A stretch of DNA of 64,000 bases from Micromonospora sp. NBC_00389 (GCF_036059255.1 NZ_CP107947.1:6572001-6636000); one strand, 5' to 3'; counted from the stretch's first letter, positions 17,826 through 26,894 are shown. Numbers and translations: made by a program. Notes: generated by a model not told the origin, from the letters alone.

Positions 17826-17956
17826 GGTCAGGCCGGAAACACCGCTAGATCCACTCCCCCGCCCCGACGAGGCACCGCGCGGAGCAAACGTGTAAACGCC
17901 GGATAAGCGGGTAACGGCTGCCTCGGCATCAGCGCCGCGCGGCGAGGGGGACTTCG

Positions 17957-18430
17957 ATGGAGAGCCGAGCCAAGGCCATGGGACACGGCATTCACCCAAT
18001 GTTGATCGTTTTCCCGTTGGGGCTACTGGCCACCTCGGTGATCTTCGACATTCTGTATCTCATCACGGATCGAACCGGCTTTCAGATCTCCGCCGCGTAC
18101 ACCATCGCCGCCGGTGTGCTCGGCGGTCTCCTCGCCGCGTTGTTCGGGATGATCGACTGGAAAGCCATCCCGGCCGGGACCCGCGCCAAACGGGTCGGGG
18201 CCGCTCATGGGCTCGGGAACGTCGTCGTGGTGCTGCTCTTCGCCATCAGTTGGTTGTTGCGGCTGAATGCGGAGAACTGGGAGCCCCCTGCGGCGGCACT
18301 GGTCCTGAGTTTCGTCGGAATCATTCTGTCCGGTGTCACGGGCTGGCTCGGTGGCCAACTCGTCGAGCGTTTGGGCATCGGGGTGAGCGCGGATGCCGGC
18401 GTCAATGCCCCGAGCTCCCTGGCCCGCTAG
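17957..18430 (+). CDS. DUF2231 membrane protein
   Basis: 157 residues with GAGGGGG before the ATG. Four hydrophobic segments (about 14-34, 45-66, 85-104 and 114-134) and the GHGIHPMLIVFPLGLL start are typical of DUF2231. It is an integral membrane protein of unknown function; some relatives sit with redox or heme proteins. The stop is about 30 bp from the convergent GH15 gene. Confidence 0.85.
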   Translation: MESRAKAMGHGIHPMLIVFPLGLLATSVIFDILYLITDRTGFQISAAYTIAAGVLGGLLAALFGMIDWKAIPAGTRAKRVGAAHGLGNVVVVLLFAISWLLRLNAENWEPPAAALVLSFVGIILSGVTGWLGGQLVERLGIGVSADAGVNAPSSLAR

Positions 18431-18459
18431 AAGCTGTCGGGATTGCGGGATGGGCGTGG

Positions 18460-20289
18460 TCATCGCACGGTCTCCTGATCAACAGCCGGGGCATCTCGGA
18501 TCGCGAGTGCGGCCTGGATGAGCGCGGCGTGGGTCAGCGTCTGCGGGTAGTTGCCGAGGAAAGCGCCGGTTGCGGGGTCCAACTCTTCGGCGTAGAGGCC
18601 GAGTGCGTTAGCGCGTCCGAGCAGTTCCTGGAACAATTCGACCGCCTCGGTGCGTCGTCCGGTGTGGGCGAGGGCCTGCACGAGCCAGAATGAGCAGGGC
18701 AGGAACGCGCCTTCGGAGCCGGGGAGGCCGTCGCGTCCTGGCGGGTAGCGGTAGAGAAGTGGGCCGCCGGCAGAAAGCCGGTCGCGAATGGCGTCGATGG
18801 TGCCGCGTATGCGTGGCGACGCAATGTCGTCCATGCCCAGCAAGGGCAGGACGAGCAGAGCCGCGTCCAGTGCCGGTGAGCCGTAGCTGCCGACGTAGCT
18901 TTCCTGCGACGGGTCGAAGGCCCGGGCCCGGACATCGGTGGCGATGGCATCCCGGGCGCCCTGCCACCGGCGGCGCTGCCGCTCGGAGAGCCGGTGGGTA
19001 GCGGCGATGCGCAGGGCCCGGTCGAGAGCGAGCCAGCCCATGAGCTTGGAATGCACATGTTGGACGGGCTCGCGCACCTCCCAGATGCCGGCATCGGGCT
19101 CCGGCCAGCGCCGGGCGACCAGATCGGCAAAGCCGCGCACCGCCCGCCACGTCTCCGAATTCAGGCGGTGCCCGGCCTGCACGAGCACCCACGCGGCGTC
19201 GACCACCCAGCCATAGCCGTCGAGCTGGTGCTGCTCGGCGGCGGCATTGCCAACCCGTACCGGCGTGCTGTCGAGGTAGCCACCCCAGCCGGACAGCTCC
19301 CGCTCTCGCGGTACGTGGCGGCCGTCCAAGGTGAGCAGCGCCGGCAGGCGCGGTCGCTGCAGCCGGCTGGCGTGCAGCAACCACGCGAGGAATCCGTTGG
19401 CCTCCCGGAGTTTGCCGACGCCGAGGAACGCGTTGACATTGATGCTGGCGTCTCGTGGCCAGACATAGCGGTAGTCCCAATTGCGCACCCCGCCCGGATC
19501 CTCGGGCAACGATGTCGTCGGTGCGGCCACCGGCGCCTGCGACGGAGAGTAGGTCAACAACCGCAGGGTCAGCAGACTGCGTACGACGCTCTCCCGGAAC
19601 GGCAGCGACGCGTCGATTTCTGCGGCCCAGTCCCGCCAACGGCCCTCGTCGGCGACGACAATTTCCCAGGCCGCGGCCGGCTCGACGTGGATCAACGGTT
19701 CGCGATAGGCGATGGCCAGCACGAGGGTGACCGGACGACCCGGCATGACGGTGACCGCGGTGGGCGTACCCGGTTCGACGGTGAATCCGGGTGCGCAGCC
19801 CAGCGACACCGCGAGCGACCCCCACTCACACACGAGATCCCGGCCGCGATGGTGGACCCGGGGTCGGCGGTGCCGGGCACCGAGCCGGGGATCAAACTCC
19901 ACAACGGCGTCAACAGGACCTCCCTCGGCCGACAGACGCCGCACGAGCATCGTCGTGGGCAGCAGACGTCCGGCGAGCTCGGCCACCATGGCCTCGGTGA
20001 GGGTGAGCCGGCAGCCGTCCACCATCCAGGTCGTCTCCAGCGTGGCGGTGTGCTGCCGGTAACGCCGCTCGACGACTGTGGCGGGCCTGGCCGGCCCGAC
20101 CCGAAAGGCCCCCGCCGCCGGGCCACCGACCAGCCGGCCGAACAAGGGGTCGCCGTCGAAGCGTGGCACGCAGAGCCAGTCAATCCCGCCGTCACTGGCG
20201 ACGAGGGCAGCGGTGCGGGTGTCACTGAGCAGCCCATAGTCTCCGATCGGCGCCGGAGGCCGCTGACGGGTCAAGGGGACGGCGGTCAT
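18460..20289 (-). CDS. glycoside hydrolase family 15 protein (trehalase/glucoamylase-like)
   Basis: 609 residues, with GGAGG 7 nt before the ATG. The N-terminal beta-sandwich opens with IGDYGLLSDTRTAALVASDGGIDWLCVPRFD. The (alpha/alpha)6 barrel follows, with NWDYRYVWPRDAS, the general acid Glu in DAGIWEVREP and the base Glu in LGLYAEELDP. Cytosolic; no signal peptide. Mycobacterial relatives are trehalases, but glucoamylase or another alpha-glucosidase activity is possible. A small membrane protein gene lies 73 bp upstream in the same direction. A second member of similar length is at 48792-50627. Confidence 0.9.
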   Translation of the reverse strand: MTAVPLTRQRPPAPIGDYGLLSDTRTAALVASDGGIDWLCVPRFDGDPLFGRLVGGPAAGAFRVGPARPATVVERRYRQHTATLETTWMVDGCRLTLTEAMVAELAGRLLPTTMLVRRLSAEGGPVDAVVEFDPRLGARHRRPRVHHRGRDLVCEWGSLAVSLGCAPGFTVEPGTPTAVTVMPGRPVTLVLAIAYREPLIHVEPAAAWEIVVADEGRWRDWAAEIDASLPFRESVVRSLLTLRLLTYSPSQAPVAAPTTSLPEDPGGVRNWDYRYVWPRDASINVNAFLGVGKLREANGFLAWLLHASRLQRPRLPALLTLDGRHVPRERELSGWGGYLDSTPVRVGNAAAEQHQLDGYGWVVDAAWVLVQAGHRLNSETWRAVRGFADLVARRWPEPDAGIWEVREPVQHVHSKLMGWLALDRALRIAATHRLSERQRRRWQGARDAIATDVRARAFDPSQESYVGSYGSPALDAALLVLPLLGMDDIASPRIRGTIDAIRDRLSAGGPLLYRYPPGRDGLPGSEGAFLPCSFWLVQALAHTGRRTEAVELFQELLGRANALGLYAEELDPATGAFLGNYPQTLTHAALIQAALAIRDAPAVDQETVR

Positions 20290-20362
20290 GGAGGACCTCC
20301 AGCGACGAGCTGCCGGCGGCGGCCGCGCGCCAGCCAGGAACGCTCACCGCGGCCGGTGCAGG

Positions 20363-20884
20363 TCAACGAGCCTGAAGGAGTAGCCCGAGGACCACCCCGT
20401 AGACGACATGGACGAGAGCCGTGACCGTCGGAGTCTGAACGCCATAGTTGAGGGCGAACAGGCCGGGCGGCTCCAGCACGGCGGTGCTAGCCGGGCCGGC
20501 CCGATGTGACGCCATGCGCGGATGGACACCAGGCAGCAGGGGCAGGAGCACAGTCAGCGCAATCGCGACGTGGAGTGCACCGAGCAGCGCCCCGATCCAC
20601 CATGTGGCGCGATGCAGCACGGCGAACACGGCCGCGTACCCGAGCGCGAAACCCTGACCGGCCGCGAGGTGGATGAAGAACCCGACGACCCGGGCCCGGT
20701 CGGGATCCTCGGTGACGATGGTCCCGAGCACCAGAGGAAGGTCGAGACGGGTGAGCCCGGCCATCTGAGCAGTGATCGACGTCGCGGTGAGCGCCACGGT
20801 GGCGACCAACCCGAACAGCGCCCATCCAGCCCAGTCCATCTCAGCGAGAGCAGGCGGCCAACGCTGGCCCGGCCTGGCAGACAT
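20363..20884 (-). CDS. small membrane protein, family not recognised
   Basis: About 173 residues if it starts at the ATG at 20884; ATG 20839 (MDWAGWALFGLVATVA) is an equally good start right at the first membrane helix. Four hydrophobic segments are visible, ending in VVYGVVLGLLLQAR. The motif TEDPDRARVVGFFIHLAAGQGFALGY sits between helices 1 and 2. Possible operon partner of the downstream GH15 gene. No function can be assigned. Confidence 0.65.
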   Translation of the reverse strand: MSARPGQRWPPALAEMDWAGWALFGLVATVALTATSITAQMAGLTRLDLPLVLGTIVTEDPDRARVVGFFIHLAAGQGFALGYAAVFAVLHRATWWIGALLGALHVAIALTVLLPLLPGVHPRMASHRAGPASTAVLEPPGLFALNYGVQTPTVTALVHVVYGVVLGLLLQAR

Positions 20885-21163
20885 GCGCGGCCGCGCATGA
20901 AGGTGACCGTGTCGGTACCGGTCGAACAAGCGCCGCCCCGCCCAGCCGTACGCGGCAACGCGAATTGATCCCGGACATCGCACGCCTTCCGGCTAGCACA
21001 GGAAGAATCATGTACGGCGCCGTCCGTAGCGCATGTCTTCACACAGCTATCAGCCACGGCGGTCGCCCGGGTCTTACCCTAGGCGCACGGCACCTGCAGG
21101 ACCGGCGGTTCGCCGGACGGCCTTGTTGAACAACAGAGCGACCCTGAACATCCGAAAGTTCCT

Positions 21164-21778
21164 CTAGTTCCCTCCGGGTACCTGGTCCTTGACCTCGTCG
21201 TAGCCGGCCTTGGTCGGTGCCGCGGTCGGCGAGTAGATCACCCGGATCACGCCCGTCGGGAACGCCTCCGTCGCCGTCAACTTCATGTGGTACGCCGTAT
21301 CGCCCTCGTCGAACAGCTTGCGGCCCTTACGCGCTGCTACCGGATGCACCAGCAGGCGCAGCTCGTCGACCAGCCCCGCGGCGAGCAGTTGCTGCACCAC
21401 GGAGATCGACCCAGGGATGAGGATGCCCTTGATGCCGGCATCAGCCTTGAGCGAGGCGACGGCATCGAGGAGTTCGCCCTTGATCAGCTCGGAGTTGCGC
21501 CAGGAGAACTCCAGCGGCTGACGCGAGACGACCACCTTGCGTACGTCCCCGAGTTGCTTGGCGAACTGTGCATCCTCCCCACCGGCGGCCTCACGGTCGG
21601 GCCAGGCTCCGGCAAAGCTGTCGTACGTCTCGCGGCCGATGAGCAGCACGTCAGAGGTGTCATAGTCCTCGCCGACGGCGCGACCCATGTTCTCGTCGAA
21701 GTACGGAAAGTGCCAATCGGGGTCGATCTCGGCCACACCGTCGGCCGAGATGAACAGCGTGGAGATGACCTTTGCCAT
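21164..21778 (-). CDS. dihydrofolate reductase-like (RibD C-terminal) protein
   Basis: 204 residues. Start KVISTLFISADGVAEIDPDWHF, then LLIGRETYDSFAGAWPDRE, IKGILIPGSISVVQQLLAAG and LVDELRLLVHPVAARKGRKLF: the RibD_C/DHFR fold with its NADPH-binding GS motif. Probably a cytosolic NADPH-dependent reductase with unknown substrate. The stop is followed by no clear hairpin. It is related to, but clearly distinct from, the protein at 7378-7926. Confidence 0.85.
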   Translation of the reverse strand: MAKVISTLFISADGVAEIDPDWHFPYFDENMGRAVGEDYDTSDVLLIGRETYDSFAGAWPDREAAGGEDAQFAKQLGDVRKVVVSRQPLEFSWRNSELIKGELLDAVASLKADAGIKGILIPGSISVVQQLLAAGLVDELRLLVHPVAARKGRKLFDEGDTAYHMKLTATEAFPTGVIRVIYSPTAAPTKAGYDEVKDQVPGGN

Positions 21779-22146
21779 CGCGGTGATCCCTTCGAGTCAG
21801 GTGGTGTCGGCGGGTACACCGGCGCATCATCCCAAACTCATCGGCCAGCCACGGTCCGCCGCTACGAAGAGTTCGGCGTTTCGAGCTCGTGAACGCCTGT
21901 CGGCGGCACGTGCGGACGCCCGCTCGCTACTCGCTGAGGAGTTGCTCGCGCAGGATGTCTGCGTGCCCGCCGTGCTGAGCGAGCTCGCGCAGCACGTGGA
22001 GGTACACCCAGCGCAGCGGGAGCGGGCCGCGCCGGTTGCCGTGCACCGTGTCGTCCAGCCCGAGGGGTGACGTCGCGCGGCGTGACGCTTCGCATGCCTC
22101 GGCATGTGCTCGCCGAAGGGTAGCGATGGTGTCGTCGTCATCGAGG

Positions 22147-22380
22147 TTGACATCCTCCACCGCCCTGAAGGGCGGGGATTCCCTCGGTCACCCGGGGGGT
22201 TTCCTGTTTCACCGGGCCGCGCCTTCACCGCTTGCGCGGGTCGGGTCTTATCGTCCCTCCACAGGCGTTTTACCTCTCCGCCAGCCCGGCGGCGAGGATG
22301 TTGCGGGCGGCGTTGACGTCCCTGTCGTGCACGGCATCGCAGCCGGGGCACGTCCAGGCGCGAACGCCAAGAGTCATCGC
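22147..22380 (-). ncRNA. predicted omega RNA of TnpB copy 1 (extent approximate)
   Basis: The 123 bp between the tnpB stop and the element end, plus the last part of the coding region, should yield the guide RNA scaffold. Its 3' end contains the CCGCCC/GGGCGG hairpin. Transcription beyond the end would append host sequence starting CCTCGATGACGACG as guide. Based on the known biogenesis of IS605-type omega RNAs; the 5' end is a guess. Confidence 0.4.
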
Positions 22381-23382
22381 GGTGTTGATCCGCCCGCACG
22401 CCGAGCAGGTCTTCGTGCTCGGGTGCCAACGGTCGACGGCGATAACGGTCCGCCCGTACCAGGCGGCCTTGTACTCGATCATGCCGCGCAGTTGCGTCCA
22501 CGCCGCGTCGGAAATGGCGCGGGCGAGTTTGTGGTTGCGCAGCATGTTGCGCACGCTGAGGTCTTCGATCACGACCGTTTGATTCTCACGGACGAGTCGA
22601 GTCGACAGCTTGTGCAGGTGATCCCGCCGCCGATCGGCGATGCGGGCATGGATGCGGGCCACCGCAAGCCGGGCTTTGGCCCGGTTCTTGGTGTCCTTGC
22701 CCTTGCGGGACAGGTCGCGTTGCGCCTTGGCCAGCTTGCGCCGGTCAGCGCGCTCATGACGCGGGTTGGTGACCTTCTCCCCGGTGGACAAGGTGAGCAG
22801 ACTGGTGATGCCCGCGTCTATCCCCACCGCCGTGTCGACCGGCGGGAGCGATGTCACGGTGGGATCCTCGACCAGCAGGGACACGAACCACCGACCGGCC
22901 GCGTCGCGGGACACCGTGACCGTGGACGGCTCGGCGCCGTCGGGCAGGGCCCGGGACCACACGATGGTCAGCGGCGCGTCCATCTTGGCCAGGGTGAGCT
23001 GCCCGTCGCGCCAGCGGAACGCCGAGCGGGTGTACTCCGCCGACGCCCGAGACTTCCGCTTGGACTTGAAACGCGGGTACCGCGACCGCTTACCCCAAAA
23101 AGCCGCGAACCCGGCTTGCAGATGCCGCAGCGCCTGCTGCAACGGCACGGAACTGACCTCGTTAAGGAACACCAACTCCTCGGTGCGCTTCCACTCGGTC
23201 AGCCACGCCGACGACTGAACGTAGGTGCTGCGCTGCCGGTGCACCGCCCACGCACGGGTGCGCGCATCCAAGGCCAGGTTGTAGACCTTGCGCACGCACC
23301 CGAAGGTGCGGTTGAGCTGTTCGGCCTGCTCGGGGGTCGGATAGAAGCGGTACTTGTATGCCCGCTTCACCACCTCACCCAT
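22270..23382 (-). CDS. tnpB: TnpB, RNA-guided RuvC nuclease of the IS200/IS605-type element
   Basis: 370 residues, close to well-studied TnpBs (about 400). RuvC residues: Asp189 in VGIDAGI, Glu273 in VVIEDLSV and the HDRDVNAARN motif (Asp353/Asp355). Zinc finger Cys326, Cys329, Cys345 and Cys348. The N-terminus has the usual RAYKYRFYPTPEQAEQLNRTFG. Family function: omega-RNA-guided double-strand cutting next to a TAM equal to the insertion target. Everything needed for activity seems present. Nearly identical to the disrupted copy at 54639-56783. Confidence 0.93.
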   Translation of the reverse strand: MGEVVKRAYKYRFYPTPEQAEQLNRTFGCVRKVYNLALDARTRAWAVHRQRSTYVQSSAWLTEWKRTEELVFLNEVSSVPLQQALRHLQAGFAAFWGKRSRYPRFKSKRKSRASAEYTRSAFRWRDGQLTLAKMDAPLTIVWSRALPDGAEPSTVTVSRDAAGRWFVSLLVEDPTVTSLPPVDTAVGIDAGITSLLTLSTGEKVTNPRHERADRRKLAKAQRDLSRKGKDTKNRAKARLAVARIHARIADRRRDHLHKLSTRLVRENQTVVIEDLSVRNMLRNHKLARAISDAAWTQLRGMIEYKAAWYGRTVIAVDRWHPSTKTCSACGRINTAMTLGVRAWTCPGCDAVHDRDVNAARNILAAGLAER

Positions 23383-23483
23383 GCTTCACATTCTAGCATT
23401 TGCCTATGTGAGCCTGCGCTTGAAGGGAGGGAGCGGCGTTTCCTCCCCCGCCTGAAGGCAGGGGTATCCACGCCGCGACACCG

Positions 23484-23488
23484 ATAAA
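23484..23488 (-). other. insertion target of copy 1 (TTTAT), probable TAM
   Basis: The pentanucleotide TTTAT on the minus strand lies immediately 5' of the element's left end. Copy 2 has TTCAT in the same place. In IS605-type systems this motif is both the TnpA target and the TnpB TAM. Confidence 0.65.
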
Positions 23489-23942
23489 CGACTCGTCTGG
23501 CGTCGCGGGGATGCCGATCTCGGCGCGCGATCGGCACGTGACGGCTTCGTCGAACCAGACCTTCTCGACGAAAGTCGCATGCTTTACCAAGCCCAGCAGC
23601 GTCGTCCGGGACTGCACCAACGATCGGCGCACCTGCTCCTCGGTCAGCCCGTCCAAGCAGTCATTGAGCACGCGGCGGTGCTCATCGAGAAACGCCTCGA
23701 ACTGGGCCTTCGCCGGCTGATTGATCACGCCTTCGGCGAATGTCGGCGGGAAGGAAGACATCTGCGAAGCATCTCAAGACCCGTCATCCAAGAGCAACCA
23801 GATCGGCTCTGGTGATTCAAGCTGGCGGGTGCCACGCTAGGCACCTGGCGAGGGAAAGCACGTTCATGGCCGATAGTCGTCGGCGCGGTGGTCAAACCCG
23901 CCGGGACAGGCTGACCAGCCTGGCCCGCCATAGGAGGTCGTG

Positions 23943-24431
23943 ATGTCGGTCGAGAATCAAGCGGAAAAACCGAAGCTTCCGCCGCGCTGGTTCATCCGGC
24001 TGGCCTGGCACGTTCACCGGGGCCTGTATCGGGTCTTTCGCGGCCGGGTCGGACTCTGGCGGCCCCGCGCCAACCGCTGGGGCACCGTGCGGCTGACTAC
24101 CACCGGGCGCCGCACCGCCCAGCAGCGCAGCGTCATCGTCGCGTACCTGGAGGATGGGCAAAATCTGTTCACGCTGGCGATGAATGGATGGGGTGAGGCT
24201 GAGCCCGCCTGGTGGCTCAACCTGCAGTCGCATCCGGATGCGACCGTCGACCTGGTCGACGGGCAGCGGCTGGTACGTGGGCGCGCCGCGACAGGCGAGG
24301 AGCGGGTGCGACTGTGGGCCCGGTGGCGCGAAATCGACACGAAACTCGACGCTTTCGCGGCGCTGCGGTCGTCCGAGACCGCTGTGGTGGTCCTGGAGCC
24401 CCGGCCTGCCGTCGAACACGTCACCGGGTAG
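23943..24431 (+). CDS. DUF385 / deazaflavin-dependent nitroreductase family protein
   Basis: 162 residues with AGGAGG 6 nt before the ATG at 23943. The pattern RLTTTGRRTAQQRSVIVAYLEDGQNLFTLAMNGWGEAEPAWWLNLQ is split here as LTTTGRRTAQQR, NGWGEAEPAWWLNL and SHPDATVDLVDG. It defines the F420-dependent Ddn-like split beta-barrel family. Members reduce quinones or nitro compounds with reduced F420. The presence of such a gene fits an F420-producing actinomycete. It converges on the small gene at 24529. Confidence 0.87.
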   Translation: MSVENQAEKPKLPPRWFIRLAWHVHRGLYRVFRGRVGLWRPRANRWGTVRLTTTGRRTAQQRSVIVAYLEDGQNLFTLAMNGWGEAEPAWWLNLQSHPDATVDLVDGQRLVRGRAATGEERVRLWARWREIDTKLDAFAALRSSETAVVVLEPRPAVEHVTG

Positions 24432-24528
24432 CTGCGGCCCGGGTTCACGGCGCGGATCCGACGGGGTCTCCCCCGGCGCCCGGTGGCAACTGGCCTTGAT
24501 GGCGGGCCGGACGCTGTGGCCTGCTGGC

Positions 24529-24888
24529 CTACCGCAGCCACCGCAGTGCGGCGTCGGCAGTGTCCTCGGGGCTGCTGTTGAAGGCGATGGCCGCCCCGGG
24601 AGCACGCTGCCGAACGAGGTTGACCACCGTCTCGAAGAACTCGAGCAACGGCTCATGCTTGCGGATGCCGCCCCCAACCACGACGCAGGCGTAGTCCTTC
24701 CGGGTCAGCGCCTCGACGATCGCTCCTTCGGCGGTCTCGTCGGGCACCACCAAGCACAGGTCGGCCTCGATATCGAGATCAACGAAACGGGCCTGACCGC
24801 GTGCGATCGCCGCTACGACCGGCTCAGGGTCCCAGCCCGGGATCCTGACGGGATCGAGGCCGATCACCAACACTGGCCCCCGTGCCAT
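24529..24888 (-). CDS. small conserved-looking protein of unknown function
   Basis: 119 residues from ATG 24888, chosen for the GAAGGAGG seven bases upstream; a longer frame to 24945 lacks one. Alternating strands and helices (VLVIGLDPVRIPGW, RFVDLDIEADLCLVVPD, YACVVVGGGIRKHEPLLEFFETVVNLVRQ is seen as YACVVVGGGIRKHEPL) suggest a Rossmann-like fold with a GGG loop. I do not recognise the family. It ends about 100 bp from the convergent DUF385 gene. Confidence 0.65.
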   Translation of the reverse strand: MARGPVLVIGLDPVRIPGWDPEPVVAAIARGQARFVDLDIEADLCLVVPDETAEGAIVEALTRKDYACVVVGGGIRKHEPLLEFFETVVNLVRQRAPGAAIAFNSSPEDTADAALRWLR

Positions 24889-25074
24889 GCGTCCTCCTTC
24901 TTGCCATCGAAGGGTCTGGCCCTGGCGCTCGGTGCCCACAGGCACCGAGCGCGCCGAACACCGACACCTTGTCGGACGGCCGTGTCACACGATCCCGATG
25001 CTGCCACAGGCAGTATCAGAGGTGCTCGACTCCCGACCGCCGCAGCGGACACCAACCGTTCCCTCGGACCAGGC

Positions 25075-25116
25075 CGTGTCAGTGGCCGTGTCAGGGGCGT
25101 GTCAGGGCCGTGACAG
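25075..25116 (+). promoter_or_regulatory. four phased CGTGTCAG repeats, probable SARP-type operator
   Basis: CGTGTCAG occurs at 25075, 25087 and 25098 and CGTGACAG at 25109, i.e. spacings of 12, 11 and 11 bp on one helix face; a further CGTGTCAC is at 24981. SARP regulators bind heptamer direct repeats at 11-bp spacing just upstream of the -10 box. The array ends 22 bp before the ABC-transporter ATG, which has no clear Shine-Dalgarno, so the transcript may be leaderless. A SARP-domain regulator is encoded at 27868-31023. Confidence 0.65.
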
Positions 25117-25138
25117 GCAGGCTGCCGACAGTGGGCAC

Positions 25139-26080
25139 ATGACAAGTTCTGCGATTGCAGTTTCAGGGCTACGGAAAGCCTTCGGGGACAAGGTGGTGCT
25201 CGATGGCATCGATCTGGATGTGCGTGCGGGCACGGTGTTTTCCCTGCTCGGTCCGAATGGGGCGGGTAAGACCACGACGGTGAACGTGTTGACCACGTTG
25301 ATGAAGGCCGACGCCGGGACGGTTCGGGTTGCCGGGCATGATGTCGCGACCGAGACCAAGGCGGTGCGGGCGGCGATCGGGGTCACCGGTCAGTTCGCGG
25401 CGGTGGACGAGCTGCTGACGGGGCAGGAAAACCTGCAGCTGATGGCGGACCTGAAGCGTCTGGGCTCTACCGCCGGCCGGCGGGTCGTCACCGACCTGCT
25501 GGAACGCTTCGACCTGGCCGAGTCGGCGCTGAAGCCGGTGTCCACCTATTCCGGGGGTATGCGCCGCAAGCTGGACCTGGCGATGACCCTGGTCGGCAAG
25601 CCCCGCATCATCTTCCTGGACGAGCCGACGACGGGACTGGACCCGCGCAGCCGCCGAACGATGTGGGACATCGTCCGCGAACTGGTCACCGACGGCGTGA
25701 CCATTTTCCTCACCACCCAGTACCTCGAGGAAGCCGACCAGCTCGCCGACCGGATCGCCGTCCTCGACCAGGGCCGCCTGGTCGCCCAGGGCACCCCCGA
25801 CGACCTCAAAGCCCAGGTCCCCGGCAGCCACGTCCGACTCCGCTTCACCACCGCCGGCGAACTCGACGCGGCCGCGCGGGTCCTCACCGACTCCACCCGC
25901 GACAACGAAGCACTGACCCTGCGAGTGCCCAGCGACGGCGGAACCAAGTCACTGCGGGCCCTGCTCGACAGGCTCGACGAAAACACGATCAACGCCGAAG
26001 CGTTCTCCGTGCACACCCCAGACCTCGATGACGTTTTCCTCGCCCTGACCGGCCGCACCACGGAGGTAGCAGCGAAATGA
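25139..26080 (+). CDS. ABC transporter ATP-binding protein, DrrA/daunorubicin-resistance type
   Basis: 313 residues from ATG 25139. Walker A GPNGAGKTTT, signature YSGGMRRKLDLAMTL, Walker B IIFLDEPTTGLDPRSRR and the H-loop region TTQYLEEADQLADR are all present. The C-terminal ~80 residues are the DrrA-type extension. With the next gene it forms an exporter for drugs or lipids. The coding regions overlap by four bases (ATGA). Expression is probably controlled by the phased repeats directly upstream. Confidence 0.93.
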   Translation: MTSSAIAVSGLRKAFGDKVVLDGIDLDVRAGTVFSLLGPNGAGKTTTVNVLTTLMKADAGTVRVAGHDVATETKAVRAAIGVTGQFAAVDELLTGQENLQLMADLKRLGSTAGRRVVTDLLERFDLAESALKPVSTYSGGMRRKLDLAMTLVGKPRIIFLDEPTTGLDPRSRRTMWDIVRELVTDGVTIFLTTQYLEEADQLADRIAVLDQGRLVAQGTPDDLKAQVPGSHVRLRFTTAGELDAAARVLTDSTRDNEALTLRVPSDGGTKSLRALLDRLDENTINAEAFSVHTPDLDDVFLALTGRTTEVAAK

Positions 26081-26826
26081 GCACCCCATCCCACTCGATG
26101 GTCATGTTGCGTCGCAACTTCAAGCACATCGCCCGGAACCCGACGTCGGTGTTCAACGCGGTCCTGATGCCGATCGTGCTCATGTTGATGTTCGTGTACA
26201 TGTTCGGAGACGCTTTCAACGTCGGTGTCGACTACATCGACTACGCCACGCCGGGGCTGATGCTGCTGGCCGTGTGTTACGGGCTGGGGGCCACCGCCAC
26301 GGCGGTGAACTCTGACATGACCAAGGGCATCATCAACCGGTTCAAAGTCATGGACGTCTCCCGTGGTGCGGTGTTGACCGGTCACGTCATCGCCAGCCTG
26401 CTGACCAACCTGATCGCCATCGGATCCCTCCTCGGGGTGGCTTTCCTGCTGGGATTCAACCCGTCGGCGAGTTCCCTCGACTGGCTCGCCGTGCTCGGCA
26501 TCATCGTGCTGCTCGGGTTCGCGGCCGGCTGGCTCACCGTCGCCCTCGGACTGTTCGCCAAGTCCCCAGAAACCGCCGGCCTGGCCGCCGTGCCACTGGT
26601 CATGCTGCCGTTCTTCAGCAGCGCGATCGTCCCGGCGGAGAAGATGGGGCCGGGCCTCCGGCAGTTCGCCGAGTACCAGCCCTTCACGTCGATCATCGAA
26701 ACCCTCCGCGGGTTGCTCAACGGCACACCAACCACCAGCACCACGATCACCGCCATCGCCTGGTGCGTCGGCATCGCACTCATCGGGTACCTCTGGGCAG
26801 GCTCCACGTTCAAGAAGCGCGCGTGA
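26077..26826 (+). CDS. ABC-2 type permease, DrrB-like
   Basis: 249 residues, start overlapping the ATPase stop. About six membrane segments (28-48, 56-76, 105-130, 138-160, 165-185 and 223-242). The start MVMLRRNFKHIARNPTSVF and the GLMLLAVCYGLGATATAVNSD region are typical of ABC-2 exporters of the daunorubicin-resistance group. Partner of the ATPase; substrate unknown. A 14-bp terminator hairpin follows about 70 bp later, so the transporter is a two-gene operon. Confidence 0.9.
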   Translation: MSTPSHSMVMLRRNFKHIARNPTSVFNAVLMPIVLMLMFVYMFGDAFNVGVDYIDYATPGLMLLAVCYGLGATATAVNSDMTKGIINRFKVMDVSRGAVLTGHVIASLLTNLIAIGSLLGVAFLLGFNPSASSLDWLAVLGIIVLLGFAAGWLTVALGLFAKSPETAGLAAVPLVMLPFFSSAIVPAEKMGPGLRQFAEYQPFTSIIETLRGLLNGTPTTSTTITAIAWCVGIALIGYLWAGSTFKKRA

Positions 26827-26894
26827 CCTCCCGGGCGATGACCTTCCGAGGACCGTGATCGGGCCGACCTCCAAGGCCGTGATCGACAGCTGAT

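Larger units (their letters stand above)
22147..23483 (-). mobile_element. IS200/IS605-type TnpB-only element, copy 1 (intact)
   Basis: 1337 bp, one gene (tnpB), no tnpA. On the minus strand it begins CGGTGTCGCGGCG directly after TTTAT and ends GGATGTCAA. The subterminal hairpins CCCCTGCCTTCAGGCGGGG (left) and CCGCCCTTCAGGGCGG (right) are typical of IS200/IS605 ends. The borders are fixed by the in-frame repair of the host gene and by comparison with copy 2 at 54538. Lacking tnpA, it must be moved by a TnpA supplied elsewhere. Confidence 0.88.
21927..23761 (-). pseudogene. DUF664 / mini-DinB protein, split by a TnpB element
   Basis: The N-terminal part (23761 down to 23484) reads to TPDESF and the C-terminal part (22146 down to 21927) resumes with LDDDDTIATLRRAHAEACEASRR and ends RWVYLHVLRELAQHGGHADILREQ. 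The last segment is the signature of DUF664 DinB-like four-helix proteins. Removing bases 22147-23483 joins the parts in frame as DESF-I-LDDDDT, giving 165 residues with no lost or duplicated base. DinB-fold proteins are often metal-dependent thiol transferases or stress proteins; this one's role is unknown. As it stands the gene is inactivated, but precise excision would restore it. Confidence 0.87.

Noticed and set aside
25075..25116. CRISPR-like or satellite repeat
   Set aside because: Four 8-bp units at one-turn spacing directly before a start codon, with no spacers of CRISPR length; a regulator site is the better explanation.
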